Below, piece after piece: positions 30,948 to 39,959 of a stretch of DNA of 51,721 nucleotides. The DNA lies in the NCBI GenBank assembly GCA_017483645.1, contig JAFUWD010000039.1, forward strand, positions 1 through 51,721, in the 5' to 3' direction. The notes under the pieces were generated by a model. It saw only the letters and a program-made list of their open reading frames with translations, made no database searches and had not been told where the DNA came from. This DNA comes from Muribaculaceae bacterium (GTDB lineage: Bacteria > Bacteroidota > Bacteroidia > Bacteroidales > Muribaculaceae). Both the position numbers and the translations under genes were made by a program. Numbering within the stretch: position 1 is the stretch's first letter; every line of letters begins with the position of its first letter.

Positions 30948-32417
30948 ATGATTGCCAGTAAAAAAGCCTCTATGGCCCTATGGACAACAATGGTATTAGC
31001 CATTGTTGCACTTGCCACAGCCGCGGCCTCAATCTTTGCACCTGATGACGCCGCACGCATCATCGCGGCCCTGCTGGTGGCCGGAGCGGTGCCCATGCTG
31101 GTCTACGGCCGTTGCCGCAATGCCTCGGCGGGAGGCATGTGGGTGTTGCTGGTACTCTGGGGATTCATGGCAATGGTGGGCGTGATGCAACTGCGGGAAT
31201 GGTGCCTGATGCCCACTTTCTCGTTCGACAGCCCCGATTTGAAAAGCGATGCTGGGTGTTACTACAACTGGGCAATCCACCACTACAACGGCAGCGTCCC
31301 CGAGCCAAAGAGCATCGTCTTCAAGGGTTTTCCCCTGCTCATGACACTGCTATTTCATCTGTTGGGACCCAACGTGCTGTGGCCCCTGACTATGAACATG
31401 ATGTTCACACTGCTGGCAGTGGTGGTGGGAGGCCAAGCGTGCTGGCGTCTGTTGCATCCTGTCGTGGACTACAAGGGGTCGTTCACAAGCACGCTGGCCA
31501 TGGCAATGACCGGCACGCTGATGTACTATGTGTCGCAAGGGCTGGCTATCCAAAAGGAGGCTTCTATCTATCTGGGCATGGCGCTCACCACCTATGTGCT
31601 GGCCGGCATGGCCAAGCATGCCGACGACCGCTGTAGGCTGACGCTGCGCGACGCCTTGCTTTTTGGACTGGGCTGCATTATCATGGGATTTGTGCGCACC
31701 ACATTTCTTTACTGCACCTTTGTGGGCATCGGACTGATGACGGCGGCACATCCGCGCCTGTTGTGGCGCAAGGGGTGCATACTCCTGACTATTGCGCTGG
31801 CAGCTTTCACCGCAGGCAACATGCATGCGCTCTACTCGCTGGAGCAGCACATGGTCATCATGGAAGGCAGTGGCGCCATGAGCCGGACTTTTCTCACCGG
31901 TCATGGACCTTCAGCTCCCTATATGATGTTGCTGGGTCCGTATTTTTCCTTCTCGGTGCTGCACCGACTGGCCCTGCTGCCATTTGTCATGTCGGTTCAA
32001 TTCTTCATTCCGTTTCCGTGGACCTATAACAACTTTGACTTCTTGCGGCTATTCCTGCGGATGGCGTGGGGATGGTACATCATAGGTGGCATCGCGCTGT
32101 TCTACTACCTGTTCCTGTCGTGGCGCCGGCCTGTGAAGCTGGGAGTATGGCCCTGGCTTCCCGTGGTGCTTTTTGCCGGCATCGCCTATATAATAGGCGG
32201 CTCGGTGAACCGCTATGTGCTGCCCATCGAGCCGTTGTTTGTCCCCGTGGCGGTGTATGTGGTGTGCTTGCTGCGCCAGGGGTTGTTTCGCAAGCCTTTT
32301 GCCGCTTGGGCGGTCTTCTTTGTGGCGGTGGTGGTTGTGACGCTTGCGGTGTGTCACCACATTCAAATCGAGTATTTTGAATCGCTCGATGCCTACTACC
32401 GCTCGCTCATGCCTTAG
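30948..32417 (+). CDS. Polytopic membrane protein, possibly a GT-C glycosyltransferase
   Basis: 489 residues with about eleven or twelve membrane segments. The first periplasmic loop (about 90-125) has acidic residues (FDSPDLKSDAGCYYNWAIHH), where GT-C fold glycosyltransferases carry their catalytic Asp. That makes a lipid-linked sugar transferase plausible, but I see no signature that proves it. It is transcribed away from glsA, and its 3' end overlaps the pyrH stop by 4 bp tail-to-tail. No other gene shares its transcript. Confidence 0.75.
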   Translation: MIASKKASMALWTTMVLAIVALATAAASIFAPDDAARIIAALLVAGAVPMLVYGRCRNASAGGMWVLLVLWGFMAMVGVMQLREWCLMPTFSFDSPDLKSDAGCYYNWAIHHYNGSVPEPKSIVFKGFPLLMTLLFHLLGPNVLWPLTMNMMFTLLAVVVGGQACWRLLHPVVDYKGSFTSTLAMAMTGTLMYYVSQGLAIQKEASIYLGMALTTYVLAGMAKHADDRCRLTLRDALLFGLGCIIMGFVRTTFLYCTFVGIGLMTAAHPRLLWRKGCILLTIALAAFTAGNMHALYSLEQHMVIMEGSGAMSRTFLTGHGPSAPYMMLLGPYFSFSVLHRLALLPFVMSVQFFIPFPWTYNNFDFLRLFLRMAWGWYIIGGIALFYYLFLSWRRPVKLGVWPWLPVVLFAGIAYIIGGSVNRYVLPIEPLFVPVAVYVVCLLRQGLFRKPFAAWAVFFVAVVVVTLAVCHHIQIEYFESLDAYYRSLMP

Positions 32418-33124
32418 TAAACCACCGTTCCTAAATTCTCGCCGGCAATGACACGGCGCAGATTGCCTTTCACGTCCATGTTAAACACATGAATGGGCAA
32501 ATGGTTGTCGCGAGCCATCACCGTGGCGGTCATGTCCATCACCTTGAGACCACGGTTGTAAATCTCGTCGTAACTGATGCGGTCGAACTTGGTGGCCGTG
32601 GGGTCCTTCTCGGGGTCGGCAGTGTAGATGCCATCCACGCGTGTGCCCTTGAGCATCACGTCGGCCTCAACTTCAATGCCACGCAGGGTGGAGCCGGTAT
32701 CGGTTGTGAAGTAGGGGCTGCCCGTGCCGCACGACATAATGGCCACCTTGCCTTGCTTCATGGCTTCGATGGCACGCCACTTGCTGTAATGCTCACCGAT
32801 GGGAAACATGTTAATAGCCGTGAACACTTGTGCGGGTTGTCCCATATCCTCGAGTGCCGAAGCCAGTGCCAGCGAATTGATGACCGTGGCCAGCATTCCC
32901 ATTTGGTCGCCCTTGACGCGGTCAAATCCTTGTGATGCGCCCTTGAGGCCACGGAAAATGTTTCCGCCGCCAATCACAATGGCCACCTGCACGCCCGCCT
33001 CCACGATTTCCTTGATTTGCTCGGCATAGTCATTCACCCGCTGCGGGTCAATTCCATAGCCTTGGCTGCCCATGAGCGACTCACCACTGAGCTTGAGTAG
33101 AATGCGCTTGTAGATTGTTTTCAT
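32414..33124 (-). CDS. pyrH: UMP kinase
   Basis: Phosphorylates UMP to UDP with ATP in pyrimidine synthesis; active as a hexamer. 236 residues, standard for bacterial PyrH of the amino-acid-kinase family. Motifs: LLKLSGESL at the N-terminus, VAIVIGGGNIFRG, DQMGMLATVINSLAL and the ATP-site region GTGSPYFTTDT followed by DGIYTADPEKDP. The start is ATG 33124; longer in-frame codons run into the upstream terminator. Here it is not next to frr or tsf. Confidence 0.96.
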   Translation of the reverse strand: MKTIYKRILLKLSGESLMGSQGYGIDPQRVNDYAEQIKEIVEAGVQVAIVIGGGNIFRGLKGASQGFDRVKGDQMGMLATVINSLALASALEDMGQPAQVFTAINMFPIGEHYSKWRAIEAMKQGKVAIMSCGTGSPYFTTDTGSTLRGIEVEADVMLKGTRVDGIYTADPEKDPTATKFDRISYDEIYNRGLKVMDMTATVMARDNHLPIHVFNMDVKGNLRRVIAGENLGTVVY

Positions 33125-33151
33125 GTGTTGTTGTTTGATAAGGTGTTTGTA

Positions 33152-33191
33152 CAAAAACGGTTGGAACAATCTTAAATTGGCTCCAACCGTT
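33152..33191 (-). terminator. Terminator after the TPR protein gene
   Basis: AACGGTTGGA (33156-33165) pairs perfectly with TCCAACCGTT (33182-33191). On the minus strand the stem runs into five T. It separates the TPR gene from pyrH. Confidence 0.82.
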
Positions 33192-33211
33192 CTTTGTCGT
33201 TTAAAAAACTA

Positions 33212-33892
33212 TTATTTACCGGCAAGTGCGTTAGCTCGCTCGATATATTTGTCCACGTTCACGCGGTAGTTTTGCGTATAAGCGGGATAATTGTCTTTCA
33301 CTTCCTGATAGATAGCAGCCTCCTCGGCATACTTTTTCTGGCTATGGAGCACCGTTGCTTTTTTGAGCATGAACATGGGTGCATACATCTCATTGCCATT
33401 GGCATAGCTGATAGCTTTGTCGAAAGCGGCAACAGCCTTGTCGAGCTGCTTGAGATTCACATAGCAGTCGCCCAGCAGCGACATGGCAGCCGGAGCCACG
33501 ATGTTGCCCTCGGGGTCGTATTTCTCGAGATACTGAGCTGCCTCCTTGTACTGGCCTTTCTGATAGAGCAGGATGGCGGCTTTGAGCGCAGCACGCTCAG
33601 CAGGCTTGTTGCTGAAGGCGTCGGCCACCTTCTGATAGCCCTTGAGAGCCTCATCGGTGTTGCCCTGCAACTGCTCCAAATCGGCACGGCCAATCTGGTC
33701 GGTAGCCTTCTGGATGTTCGGGTTGCGGATACCATAGATGTATCCCACTGCCAGCAGCACCAGCACTGCGATGATGCCCACTGCCCAATAAATGTACTTC
33801 TTGTTGTCCTCCATTCGCTGCGCAGCCGTCGAGAGCGACTCATTCACCTCCTCGAGTGTGGTGCGCACATTTTGATTTTGTTTTTTTGCCAT
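33212..33892 (-). CDS. Membrane-anchored tetratricopeptide-repeat protein
   Basis: 226 residues. A short cytoplasmic start precedes one membrane segment (about 33-52, YIYWAVGIIAVLVLLAVGYI), then at least three TPR-like helix pairs (about 75-200, with ALKGYQKVADAF, EAAQYLEKYDP and LDKAVAAFDKA). The repeats probably face the periplasm and bind proteins. The topology resembles the YfgM/TPR_21 group, which works with periplasmic chaperones; this is a tentative parallel. The start is ATG 33892. It has its own promoter and terminator. Confidence 0.85.
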   Translation of the reverse strand: MAKKQNQNVRTTLEEVNESLSTAAQRMEDNKKYIYWAVGIIAVLVLLAVGYIYGIRNPNIQKATDQIGRADLEQLQGNTDEALKGYQKVADAFSNKPAERAALKAAILLYQKGQYKEAAQYLEKYDPEGNIVAPAAMSLLGDCYVNLKQLDKAVAAFDKAISYANGNEMYAPMFMLKKATVLHSQKKYAEEAAIYQEVKDNYPAYTQNYRVNVDKYIERANALAGK

Positions 33893-33934
33893 TGTATAAT
33901 TGTTACTTTTAGTTTTTGCGTAATTTTCAACGTG

Positions 33935-33965
33935 CAAAAGTAATAGATATTCTTAAAATAAGAAA
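33935..33965 (-). promoter_or_regulatory. TPR protein gene promoter
   Basis: On the minus strand, TTTC (33965-33962), 19 bp, then TACTTTTG (33942-33935), 43 bp before the ATG. Confidence 0.6.
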
Positions 33966-34065
33966 ACAAATCCCCAACAATTTTTCGAAAACTTGCCTTT
34001 TGCACCTCCAAAGGGCTGCTTTTGGGCGCACACAGAGCAATAACGGGATTTTTAGCCGAATGAAA

Positions 34066-34097
34066 TTTGGAAAACAGCGCCGAAAGTGCTAACTTTG
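34066..34097 (+). promoter_or_regulatory. Alcohol dehydrogenase promoter
   Basis: TTTG (34066-34069), 20 bp, TAACTTTG (34090-34097). The leader to the ATG at 34174 is about 70 nt, long enough for control. Confidence 0.72.
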
Positions 34098-34173
34098 GGA
34101 AAATTTCAGTTATTCATCACGGCCACCCGAGCCCAAGTGCACAACGGGAGCCTTAAAAACAACGAACCATACC

Positions 34174-35346
34174 ATGAGCAGTAAAATGAAGTTTTGCCTA
34201 AACATCCCCACCCGTCTTATTTTCGGTGCTGGGGAACTCAACCAATTGTCGACTTTGCCATTGCCCGGGAAAAAGGCACTGATTGTCATCTCGTCGGGCA
34301 CTGCCATGAAGCGTTATGGCTACCTCGACCGGCTCCAGGCCCAGCTGGCCAAAGCCGGCATCGACAGCGTCACTTTCGACAAAATTTTACCCAATCCCAT
34401 CGTTGGTCATGTGACCGAAGGAGCCGAGCTGTGCTTGGCCGAGCATTGCGACTTCGTCATCGGCATGGGTGGTGGCAGCAGCATCGACAGCGCCAAGGCC
34501 ATCGCCATTGTGGCGGCTGGAGGTGGAACTTTCTGGGACTATGTGCATTGCGGCACTGGCGGCTGCAAGCCCATCAATCGCGCTCTGCCCATTGTGGCCA
34601 TTCCCACCACTGCAGGCACGGGCACCGAAGTGGACCTGTGGGGTGTAGTCACTAATGAGGCAACTCAAGAGAAGGTGGGATTCGGCAGCACGCACATCTA
34701 CCCCACCCTGGCCATCGTCGACCCCGAGCTCATGCTCACCGTGCCCCCGCTGCTGACCGCCTATCAGGGATTTGACGCATTTTTCCATGCAGCCGAGGGC
34801 TACATCGGAAAGGCACACACCCCCATCAGCGACCTCTACGCCCTGGAGGCCACCCGCTTGCTCTATAAATATCTGCCTGTGGCAGTCAACGACGGAAAAA
34901 ACTTGTGGGGACGTATCAAAGTGGCATGGGCCAGCACACTGGCCGGCATGGTGGAGAGCACCAGCAGTTGCATCGGGCAGCATGCATTAGAGCACGCCAT
35001 GAGCGCCTATTACCCCGAGCTGCCCCACGGTGCTGGACTGATAGCGCTTTCTCACACCTACTTCAAAACTTTCAAAAACGATGCCATGAAGCGCTACATG
35101 AAGATGACCGAGAAAATGACGCAGGCCAAGAGCGCACGGCCCAGCGACTTCCTCGATGCACTGGAACGAATGAAACGGCAGTGTGGTGTCGACGACATCA
35201 AACTGAGCGACTGGGGCATCCAGCCATCCGACTTTGAGCGCTTCGCCGACAACGCCATTGCCACCGGCCAAGCGATGCTCGACCTCGACCCACGCTTCCT
35301 TAACCGACACGAAATCATTGACCTTTACGCCGAGGCCTACCGGTAA
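34174..35346 (+). CDS. Iron-containing alcohol dehydrogenase
   Basis: 390 residues of the group III (Fe-dependent) alcohol dehydrogenase family, close to NAD(P)H-dependent butanol dehydrogenases. The N-terminal Rossmann-like part has the cofactor loop GMGGGSSIDSAKA. AIPTTAGTGTEV and the metal-site histidines in FFHAAEGY, HALEHAMSAYYPELPHGAGL follow. It probably reduces aldehydes or oxidises short alcohols; the substrate is not evident. The AraC gene starts 31 bp after the stop and probably shares the transcript. Confidence 0.9.
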   Translation: MSSKMKFCLNIPTRLIFGAGELNQLSTLPLPGKKALIVISSGTAMKRYGYLDRLQAQLAKAGIDSVTFDKILPNPIVGHVTEGAELCLAEHCDFVIGMGGGSSIDSAKAIAIVAAGGGTFWDYVHCGTGGCKPINRALPIVAIPTTAGTGTEVDLWGVVTNEATQEKVGFGSTHIYPTLAIVDPELMLTVPPLLTAYQGFDAFFHAAEGYIGKAHTPISDLYALEATRLLYKYLPVAVNDGKNLWGRIKVAWASTLAGMVESTSSCIGQHALEHAMSAYYPELPHGAGLIALSHTYFKTFKNDAMKRYMKMTEKMTQAKSARPSDFLDALERMKRQCGVDDIKLSDWGIQPSDFERFADNAIATGQAMLDLDPRFLNRHEIIDLYAEAYR

Positions 35347-35377
35347 TGGCCACCACACACTACAAGGCAGAAACAGC

Positions 35378-36271
35378 ATGAAGACAAAACGACCCATCAC
35401 TGAACTAAAACTGAACGACATCCCCTCCATTTCGACCAAGATGCGTTATTTTGACGGCGAAATTTATTTTGCCGACAACATCAACTCGGTCCAGGGGCTG
35501 GCCAAAGAGTTCAAAGTGAATTTTATCGTTTTTGTCTTCTGTCTGAAGGGGGCTTTCACACTCAAGCTCGACCAGCAGCACTATACACTGAAAGCATGCG
35601 ACGGGCTCTTTGTCGAGAATAACACCATTGTCGAGGTGGGTGACTTGTCGGACGACCTGTCATGCAAAATTTGCGCCTTTAACACCGACATGGGTTTCAG
35701 TTTCATCAGCAAGAGCGCGTTTCGCGCCATCATGCAGATTCAGCAGAATCCCGTCATCCACTTCACCGACGAAGAGATGACACTCATGCTTAAATACTAC
35801 GAGCTCCTCGACTTCAAAATGTCGAACGCCTCACTCAGTTCGGGCAAGGAGGCCGTCACTAACATCATCAAAGCCTACGGCAATGACTTGCTGGCATCGG
35901 TGAACAGGCACTTGAACGCCGACGAGAGCAGCATGCTCCGCCAGGGCGACAAGCTATTCCGCAAGTTTGTGCTCATGCTTGCCGACGAGGCTCATGAACG
36001 CAGTGTGAAGAGCTACGCCGACGAGCTGTGTGTCTCGCCCAAGTACCTCACCAGTGTGTGCCAGCAGCATGGAAACAAAACAGCCAGCCAAATCATCGCT
36101 ATGGCCGTGACCAGCCGCATCAAGCAGCTACTGCTCTACAGCGACCTCTCCATCAAGGAGATTGCTGCCGAGCTCCACTTCGACAACCTCTCGTTCTTCG
36201 GGAAATATGTAAAAAAACACCTCGGCGTTTCGCCCAATAATTACCGAAAGGCCAACGGTTACGGACGCTGA
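35378..36271 (+). CDS. AraC-family transcriptional regulator
   Basis: 297 residues. The N-terminal domain (about 1-185) looks like a sensor cupin. The C-terminal two-HTH domain (about 195-295) has SYADELCVSPKYLTSVCQQ, the second helix IKEIAAELHFDN and the family ending FFGKYVKKHLGVSPNNYRK. It probably regulates the preceding alcohol dehydrogenase gene in response to a small molecule. The start at 35378 is the first ATG after the upstream stop; the longer frame overlaps the dehydrogenase gene. Confidence 0.9.
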   Translation: MKTKRPITELKLNDIPSISTKMRYFDGEIYFADNINSVQGLAKEFKVNFIVFVFCLKGAFTLKLDQQHYTLKACDGLFVENNTIVEVGDLSDDLSCKICAFNTDMGFSFISKSAFRAIMQIQQNPVIHFTDEEMTLMLKYYELLDFKMSNASLSSGKEAVTNIIKAYGNDLLASVNRHLNADESSMLRQGDKLFRKFVLMLADEAHERSVKSYADELCVSPKYLTSVCQQHGNKTASQIIAMAVTSRIKQLLLYSDLSIKEIAAELHFDNLSFFGKYVKKHLGVSPNNYRKANGYGR

Positions 36272-36284
36272 GAACCAATCATTA

Positions 36285-36327
36285 ACGGCAGGCCGGCAGC
36301 ACTATGATTGTGTTGCCGGCCTGATTG
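36285..36327. terminator. Bidirectional terminator between araC and ftsZ
   Basis: A perfect 10-bp stem, CAGGCCGGCA (36289-36298) with TGCCGGCCTG (36314-36323), is extended by four inner pairs. It lies between two converging genes and can serve both. Confidence 0.75.
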
Positions 36328-36351
36328 TTATCGCTCATCAGGACTAATAGC

Positions 36352-37737
36352 TTAAGCCCCAAAGTTGATGGTTCCGCTGGTCGATTTCTTGGGCTGAGCC
36401 ACACGGGGTGCCTCGGCGGCCTTTTCCTCCTTGATGGCTGCCGACTGCTGCATCTCACGGATGGCCGATTTGGTTTCGGGCTTGCGACCGTATGTGGGAT
36501 TGCGGTCAAACATATCGATGATTTCATCATTGTCCACATCCTCTTGCCGCAAAATAATGTACTGCGCCTTGGCCTTGTCCTGAACCATGCGGTTGAATGC
36601 TTCGCTACCGTACTCCTCCTTCATGCGCGCTTCGGCATCGGCGAGGGGAGCAGCGGGGCCTGCCACAGCAGGCTCAGCAGCCATTTTGACCTTGACGGGG
36701 GCTGCAGGAGCCTCTTCGCCCAACGACACATTGAAGCCGGCGGCCAGCACCGTGATTTTGATACGGTCGTCGAGCGTGCGGTCGTGGGTGACACCTGTGA
36801 TCACGTCCACATCCTCGCTAAAGTTGGCCATGAAGGCCTGCAACTCGCTCAACTCGGAAGCGTTGAAGGGATTGGAGCTGTCGGGGTTGTAGAAAATGTC
36901 AATGAGGATACGGCGCGAACCGTACACATCGCGGTTCTTGAGCAGCGGCGACTCCAGCGCGTCGTCAATAGCCTTGGTGACACGATGCTCGCCCTCGCCA
37001 TATCCGCAGCTGATGATTGCCACGCCGCCGTCGCGCAAGGTGGTGTTCACATCGTTGAAATCGAGGTTGATTTTTCCCGAGGCTGTGATTATCTCGCTGA
37101 TGGAACGCGCGGCAGTCGAAAGCGTGTCGTCGGCCTTGCCGAAAGCGTTATCAAAGTCGAGGTCGGGATAAATGTCAATGAGTCGCTGATTGTTGATGAT
37201 CAGCAACGCATCGACGTATTTGCTCATCTCGTCGGCTCCGGCCAGAGCCTTCATAATTTTTTTCTGTCCTTCAAAGAGGAAGGGGATGGTCACGATGCCG
37301 ATGGTGAGCATGCCCTTGTCCTGAGCGATGCGCGCCACAACAGGAGCAGCTCCTGTTCCGGTGCCGCCACCCATACCGGCCGTGATGAACACCATCTTGG
37401 TGTCGTCATCGAAGAGCGATGCAATTTCATCGGCACTCTCTTCGGCTGCCGCACGGGCCAGTTCGGGCTTGTTACCCGCTCCCAACCCCTTGGTGGTGTT
37501 GGGGCCGATAAGCACCCTGTTGGGCACCGGCGAGCCGTTGAGCGCCTGCCGGTCGGTGTTAAGTACAACAAAGGAAACCCCTTCGATTTTCTGGGCATAC
37601 ATGTGGTTGATGGCATTGTTACCGCCACCACCCACGCCCACCACCTTGATGATGGTCGGCATCTTGTTGAAGTCGTCCTCGAAGCCCGACGTTGCGTCTA
37701 TGTTGGCTAAAATGTTATTGCTGTCTTGCATAGTCAT
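36352..37737 (-). CDS. ftsZ: Cell division protein FtsZ
   Basis: A tubulin-like GTPase that forms the Z-ring. 461 residues. The GTPase domain (about 25-330) has VGVGGGGNNAINHM, NTDRQAL, the tubulin signature MGGGTGTGAAPV and the T7 loop NLDFNDVNTTL with its catalytic acids. A long variable linker (about 345-440) is Ala-, Pro- and Glu-rich. The C-terminal tail ends in STSGTINFGA; the segment NPTYGRK may be part of the partner-binding tail. It is the last gene of the division cluster, 48 bp after ftsA, and ends at a bidirectional terminator. Confidence 0.97.
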   Translation of the reverse strand: MTMQDSNNILANIDATSGFEDDFNKMPTIIKVVGVGGGGNNAINHMYAQKIEGVSFVVLNTDRQALNGSPVPNRVLIGPNTTKGLGAGNKPELARAAAEESADEIASLFDDDTKMVFITAGMGGGTGTGAAPVVARIAQDKGMLTIGIVTIPFLFEGQKKIMKALAGADEMSKYVDALLIINNQRLIDIYPDLDFDNAFGKADDTLSTAARSISEIITASGKINLDFNDVNTTLRDGGVAIISCGYGEGEHRVTKAIDDALESPLLKNRDVYGSRRILIDIFYNPDSSNPFNASELSELQAFMANFSEDVDVITGVTHDRTLDDRIKITVLAAGFNVSLGEEAPAAPVKVKMAAEPAVAGPAAPLADAEARMKEEYGSEAFNRMVQDKAKAQYIILRQEDVDNDEIIDMFDRNPTYGRKPETKSAIREMQQSAAIKEEKAAEAPRVAQPKKSTSGTINFGA

Positions 37738-37785
37738 TAGGTTTTTAAATTGAAAAACTTGATTATATCGAGTGGAGGACGTTTG

Positions 37786-39081
37786 TTATTCGTCGGTTTC
37801 CTCATCTTCAGTGAAAAATTCTTGTGCCTTGGCCCTGAGCTTATCGATAAAACTACGTTTTTTCGGCTTGCTGGGTTCGGGCCTTTCGGGCACGACAGGT
37901 TGCTCGGGGACAGCCTGTGGCACCACCGGGCTTTCGTAGGAGTGACGCTCCACGCAGGTTTCGCCGTGCGGCATCATCTCGGCTGCACGCGCCAGCAGGG
38001 AGAACACTTGGATATACTCCGGCTTGTTGATGGCGTGGTTGGTGATATTGAGCGACTGGGGATACTGTCCTAATCTGACCTTTATCTTGAGGATTTCCTC
38101 AACCTTCTGCGCCAGTCCGGGCATGGCCACGGTGCCACCGATAAGAACAACCGTGCGAATGTCGTCGTCGTTCATGCCCGCATACTCTATTTGCTGCTTG
38201 ATGTTGGCAATAATCTCGCCCACGCGCGCCGAGATATAGTTCGACGCATCGCTGCTTTTCACGCCCTCGATGTCGATGATGTCCACATTGTTGGGGTCGA
38301 GTGGATTATTGATGTTTTTCTTCACTTGCTCGGCCGTTTCCTCGAGCACGTTGGCCCCGTTCATGATGTCGCGGGTGATGTTTCGTCCACCCATGGGCAG
38401 AGTCATCAGGTAGGTCAACGCCCCACCCTTGTAAATCGACACCGTGGTGGTCTCGGCTCCGATGTCGACCAGCATCACGCCCAGCGAAATCTCACTGTCC
38501 TTGAGCACCTCGCGTCCCACCGCCAGCGGCGTGACGATGTAATCACGGGCCTTGATGCCAAAACTCATCACGCGGTCCAGATTCAACTTGAGTTGCGGCT
38601 TGGCCACAATCAAATTGGCCTTGATTTTGATGGACGAGCCAAACTGCCCCACGGGCTCGGTGGTCTCGGCCTTGTCGACGTAATAGGCGCATGGCACGAT
38701 GTCGATGGTCTCATATGACTTCACCTGCTTGCGTGCCGCCTCGCGGATAATGGATGTGATGGTTTCTTGTGTAATCGACTTCTGTGAATCCAGCCCGCGG
38801 TTTTCCTCGGTCATCTCACTGTGCAGCGAGCGTCCGCTGATGCCCACAAACACCTGTGTCACACGGCCGTCGATGCTTCGCTCCAGCTCATGAATGATGC
38901 GATTGATGCTGCTCTTGATGTTTTCCACATTCTGCACACAACCATATCGCACACAGTTCGACAGCCTCTCCTCGGCCAGATGGTTGACCGAGATGAGTCC
39001 TGACGCTGATTTCTCGGCGATGGCACCCACTATCTTGGAACTGCCTATCTCCAGTGCTACTATATATTGGTTCTGTTCCAT
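37786..39081 (-). CDS. ftsA: Cell division protein FtsA
   Basis: An actin-like protein that tethers FtsZ to the membrane. 431 residues, with the N-terminal phosphate loop ALEIGSSKIVGAI, the 1C subdomain (about 85-165) and the second nucleotide motif (LVDIGAETTTVSIYKGG). VLIGGTVAMPGLAQKVEE completes the actin-fold set. The C-terminus is a Pro-, Lys- and Glu-rich linker followed by a probable amphipathic helix (RSFIDKLRAKAQEFF) for membrane binding. It lies 17 bp after ftsQ. Confidence 0.96.
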   Translation of the reverse strand: MEQNQYIVALEIGSSKIVGAIAEKSASGLISVNHLAEERLSNCVRYGCVQNVENIKSSINRIIHELERSIDGRVTQVFVGISGRSLHSEMTEENRGLDSQKSITQETITSIIREAARKQVKSYETIDIVPCAYYVDKAETTEPVGQFGSSIKIKANLIVAKPQLKLNLDRVMSFGIKARDYIVTPLAVGREVLKDSEISLGVMLVDIGAETTTVSIYKGGALTYLMTLPMGGRNITRDIMNGANVLEETAEQVKKNINNPLDPNNVDIIDIEGVKSSDASNYISARVGEIIANIKQQIEYAGMNDDDIRTVVLIGGTVAMPGLAQKVEEILKIKVRLGQYPQSLNITNHAINKPEYIQVFSLLARAAEMMPHGETCVERHSYESPVVPQAVPEQPVVPERPEPSKPKKRSFIDKLRAKAQEFFTEDEETDE

Positions 39082-39098
39082 AAGTATTGGTATGTTAT

Positions 39099-39959
39099 TT
39101 AATTGTTTTTCGGTTTTTGCTTCTTATCGATGGCCAGTGTGGGCTTCTCGTCACTCACGGCCATGGTTTGCTCATCAGGCATCTGCTCGTCGTCTTCGGG
39201 GTCGTAGGCCAGTTCCACCTTCACCGCCTTCTGACGCTTGGTGGCCACTACCTGGTGACTCCACTTCACCGATATGGTGTCGTAGGTTTGCCACCCTTTC
39301 TCGGGCAGGACTTTGCTGTAGAACAACTTCAGTTTGGCAAATTTTGTGGCAACGTCGGTCACCGGGCCCATGTTCACCACATGGCCGTAGATGCCGGGCA
39401 CCACAAAGACGTTGTTGCTGTCGGCCACGCTGTACATCGTCACAAGCGAATGCAGCAACGAGTCGCGCTCCACAAAGTCGACCATGGGCATGAGTCTCGT
39501 GGCCGGATAGGCGGCGGTGAAGTGTCCCTGCACCACCGGCACATCGGCATGATAACTCGCTGTGGCCGTCATGCGCTTTCCGTCGCGGTTCACATAGTAG
39601 GAGTCATTGCCGTCGAAAACGCGCAACACCGGCACCAGCTGGCTCACCTTGATGGTCACCACGCCTTCCTGGCCTTTCACGCAGTCCACTTTTTCCAAAT
39701 ACTCCGACCGTCGCAGCTTCTCTTCGACAAGGGTGGCATCGATATCGTTCATCGACTTCCCTTTCATGGTGATTCCTAGCTTGGCCAGTTCGTCGAGCAC
39801 TCCCTGCTGCGTGACAAAGACCGAGCTGTCGGCATTCTCAATGACCACGTCCACACGCTGGCACACTTGCGTGTGTGCCTTGTGGCGCGCCCACAAGATG
39901 CCGGCCACAAGCAGGCCCGCAAGCACAAGCAGCAGGATATTTTGGACCAAGTGCTTCAT
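39099..39959 (-). CDS. ftsQ: Cell division protein FtsQ
   Basis: A single-pass inner-membrane protein linking early and late division proteins. 286 residues: a short cytoplasmic end, one membrane segment (about 6-24, NILLLVLAGLLVAGILWA), a POTRA-like domain (about 33-105, including the strand VVIENADSSVFV) and a beta domain. The C-terminal tail (about 245-286) is acidic, then Lys-rich. Sequence conservation is low, as usual; the assignment rests on topology and its place between murC and ftsA. The start overlaps the murC stop by 4 bp. Confidence 0.9.
   Translation of the reverse strand: MKHLVQNILLLVLAGLLVAGILWARHKAHTQVCQRVDVVIENADSSVFVTQQGVLDELAKLGITMKGKSMNDIDATLVEEKLRRSEYLEKVDCVKGQEGVVTIKVSQLVPVLRVFDGNDSYYVNRDGKRMTATASYHADVPVVQGHFTAAYPATRLMPMVDFVERDSLLHSLVTMYSVADSNNVFVVPGIYGHVVNMGPVTDVATKFAKLKLFYSKVLPEKGWQTYDTISVKWSHQVVATKRQKAVKVELAYDPEDDEQMPDEQTMAVSDEKPTLAIDKKQKPKNN

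Noticed and set aside
36325-37710. Long 461-codon open frame antisense to ftsZ
   Set aside because: It is a shadow of ftsZ codon usage in GC-rich DNA; the ftsZ protein is complete and its motifs clear.
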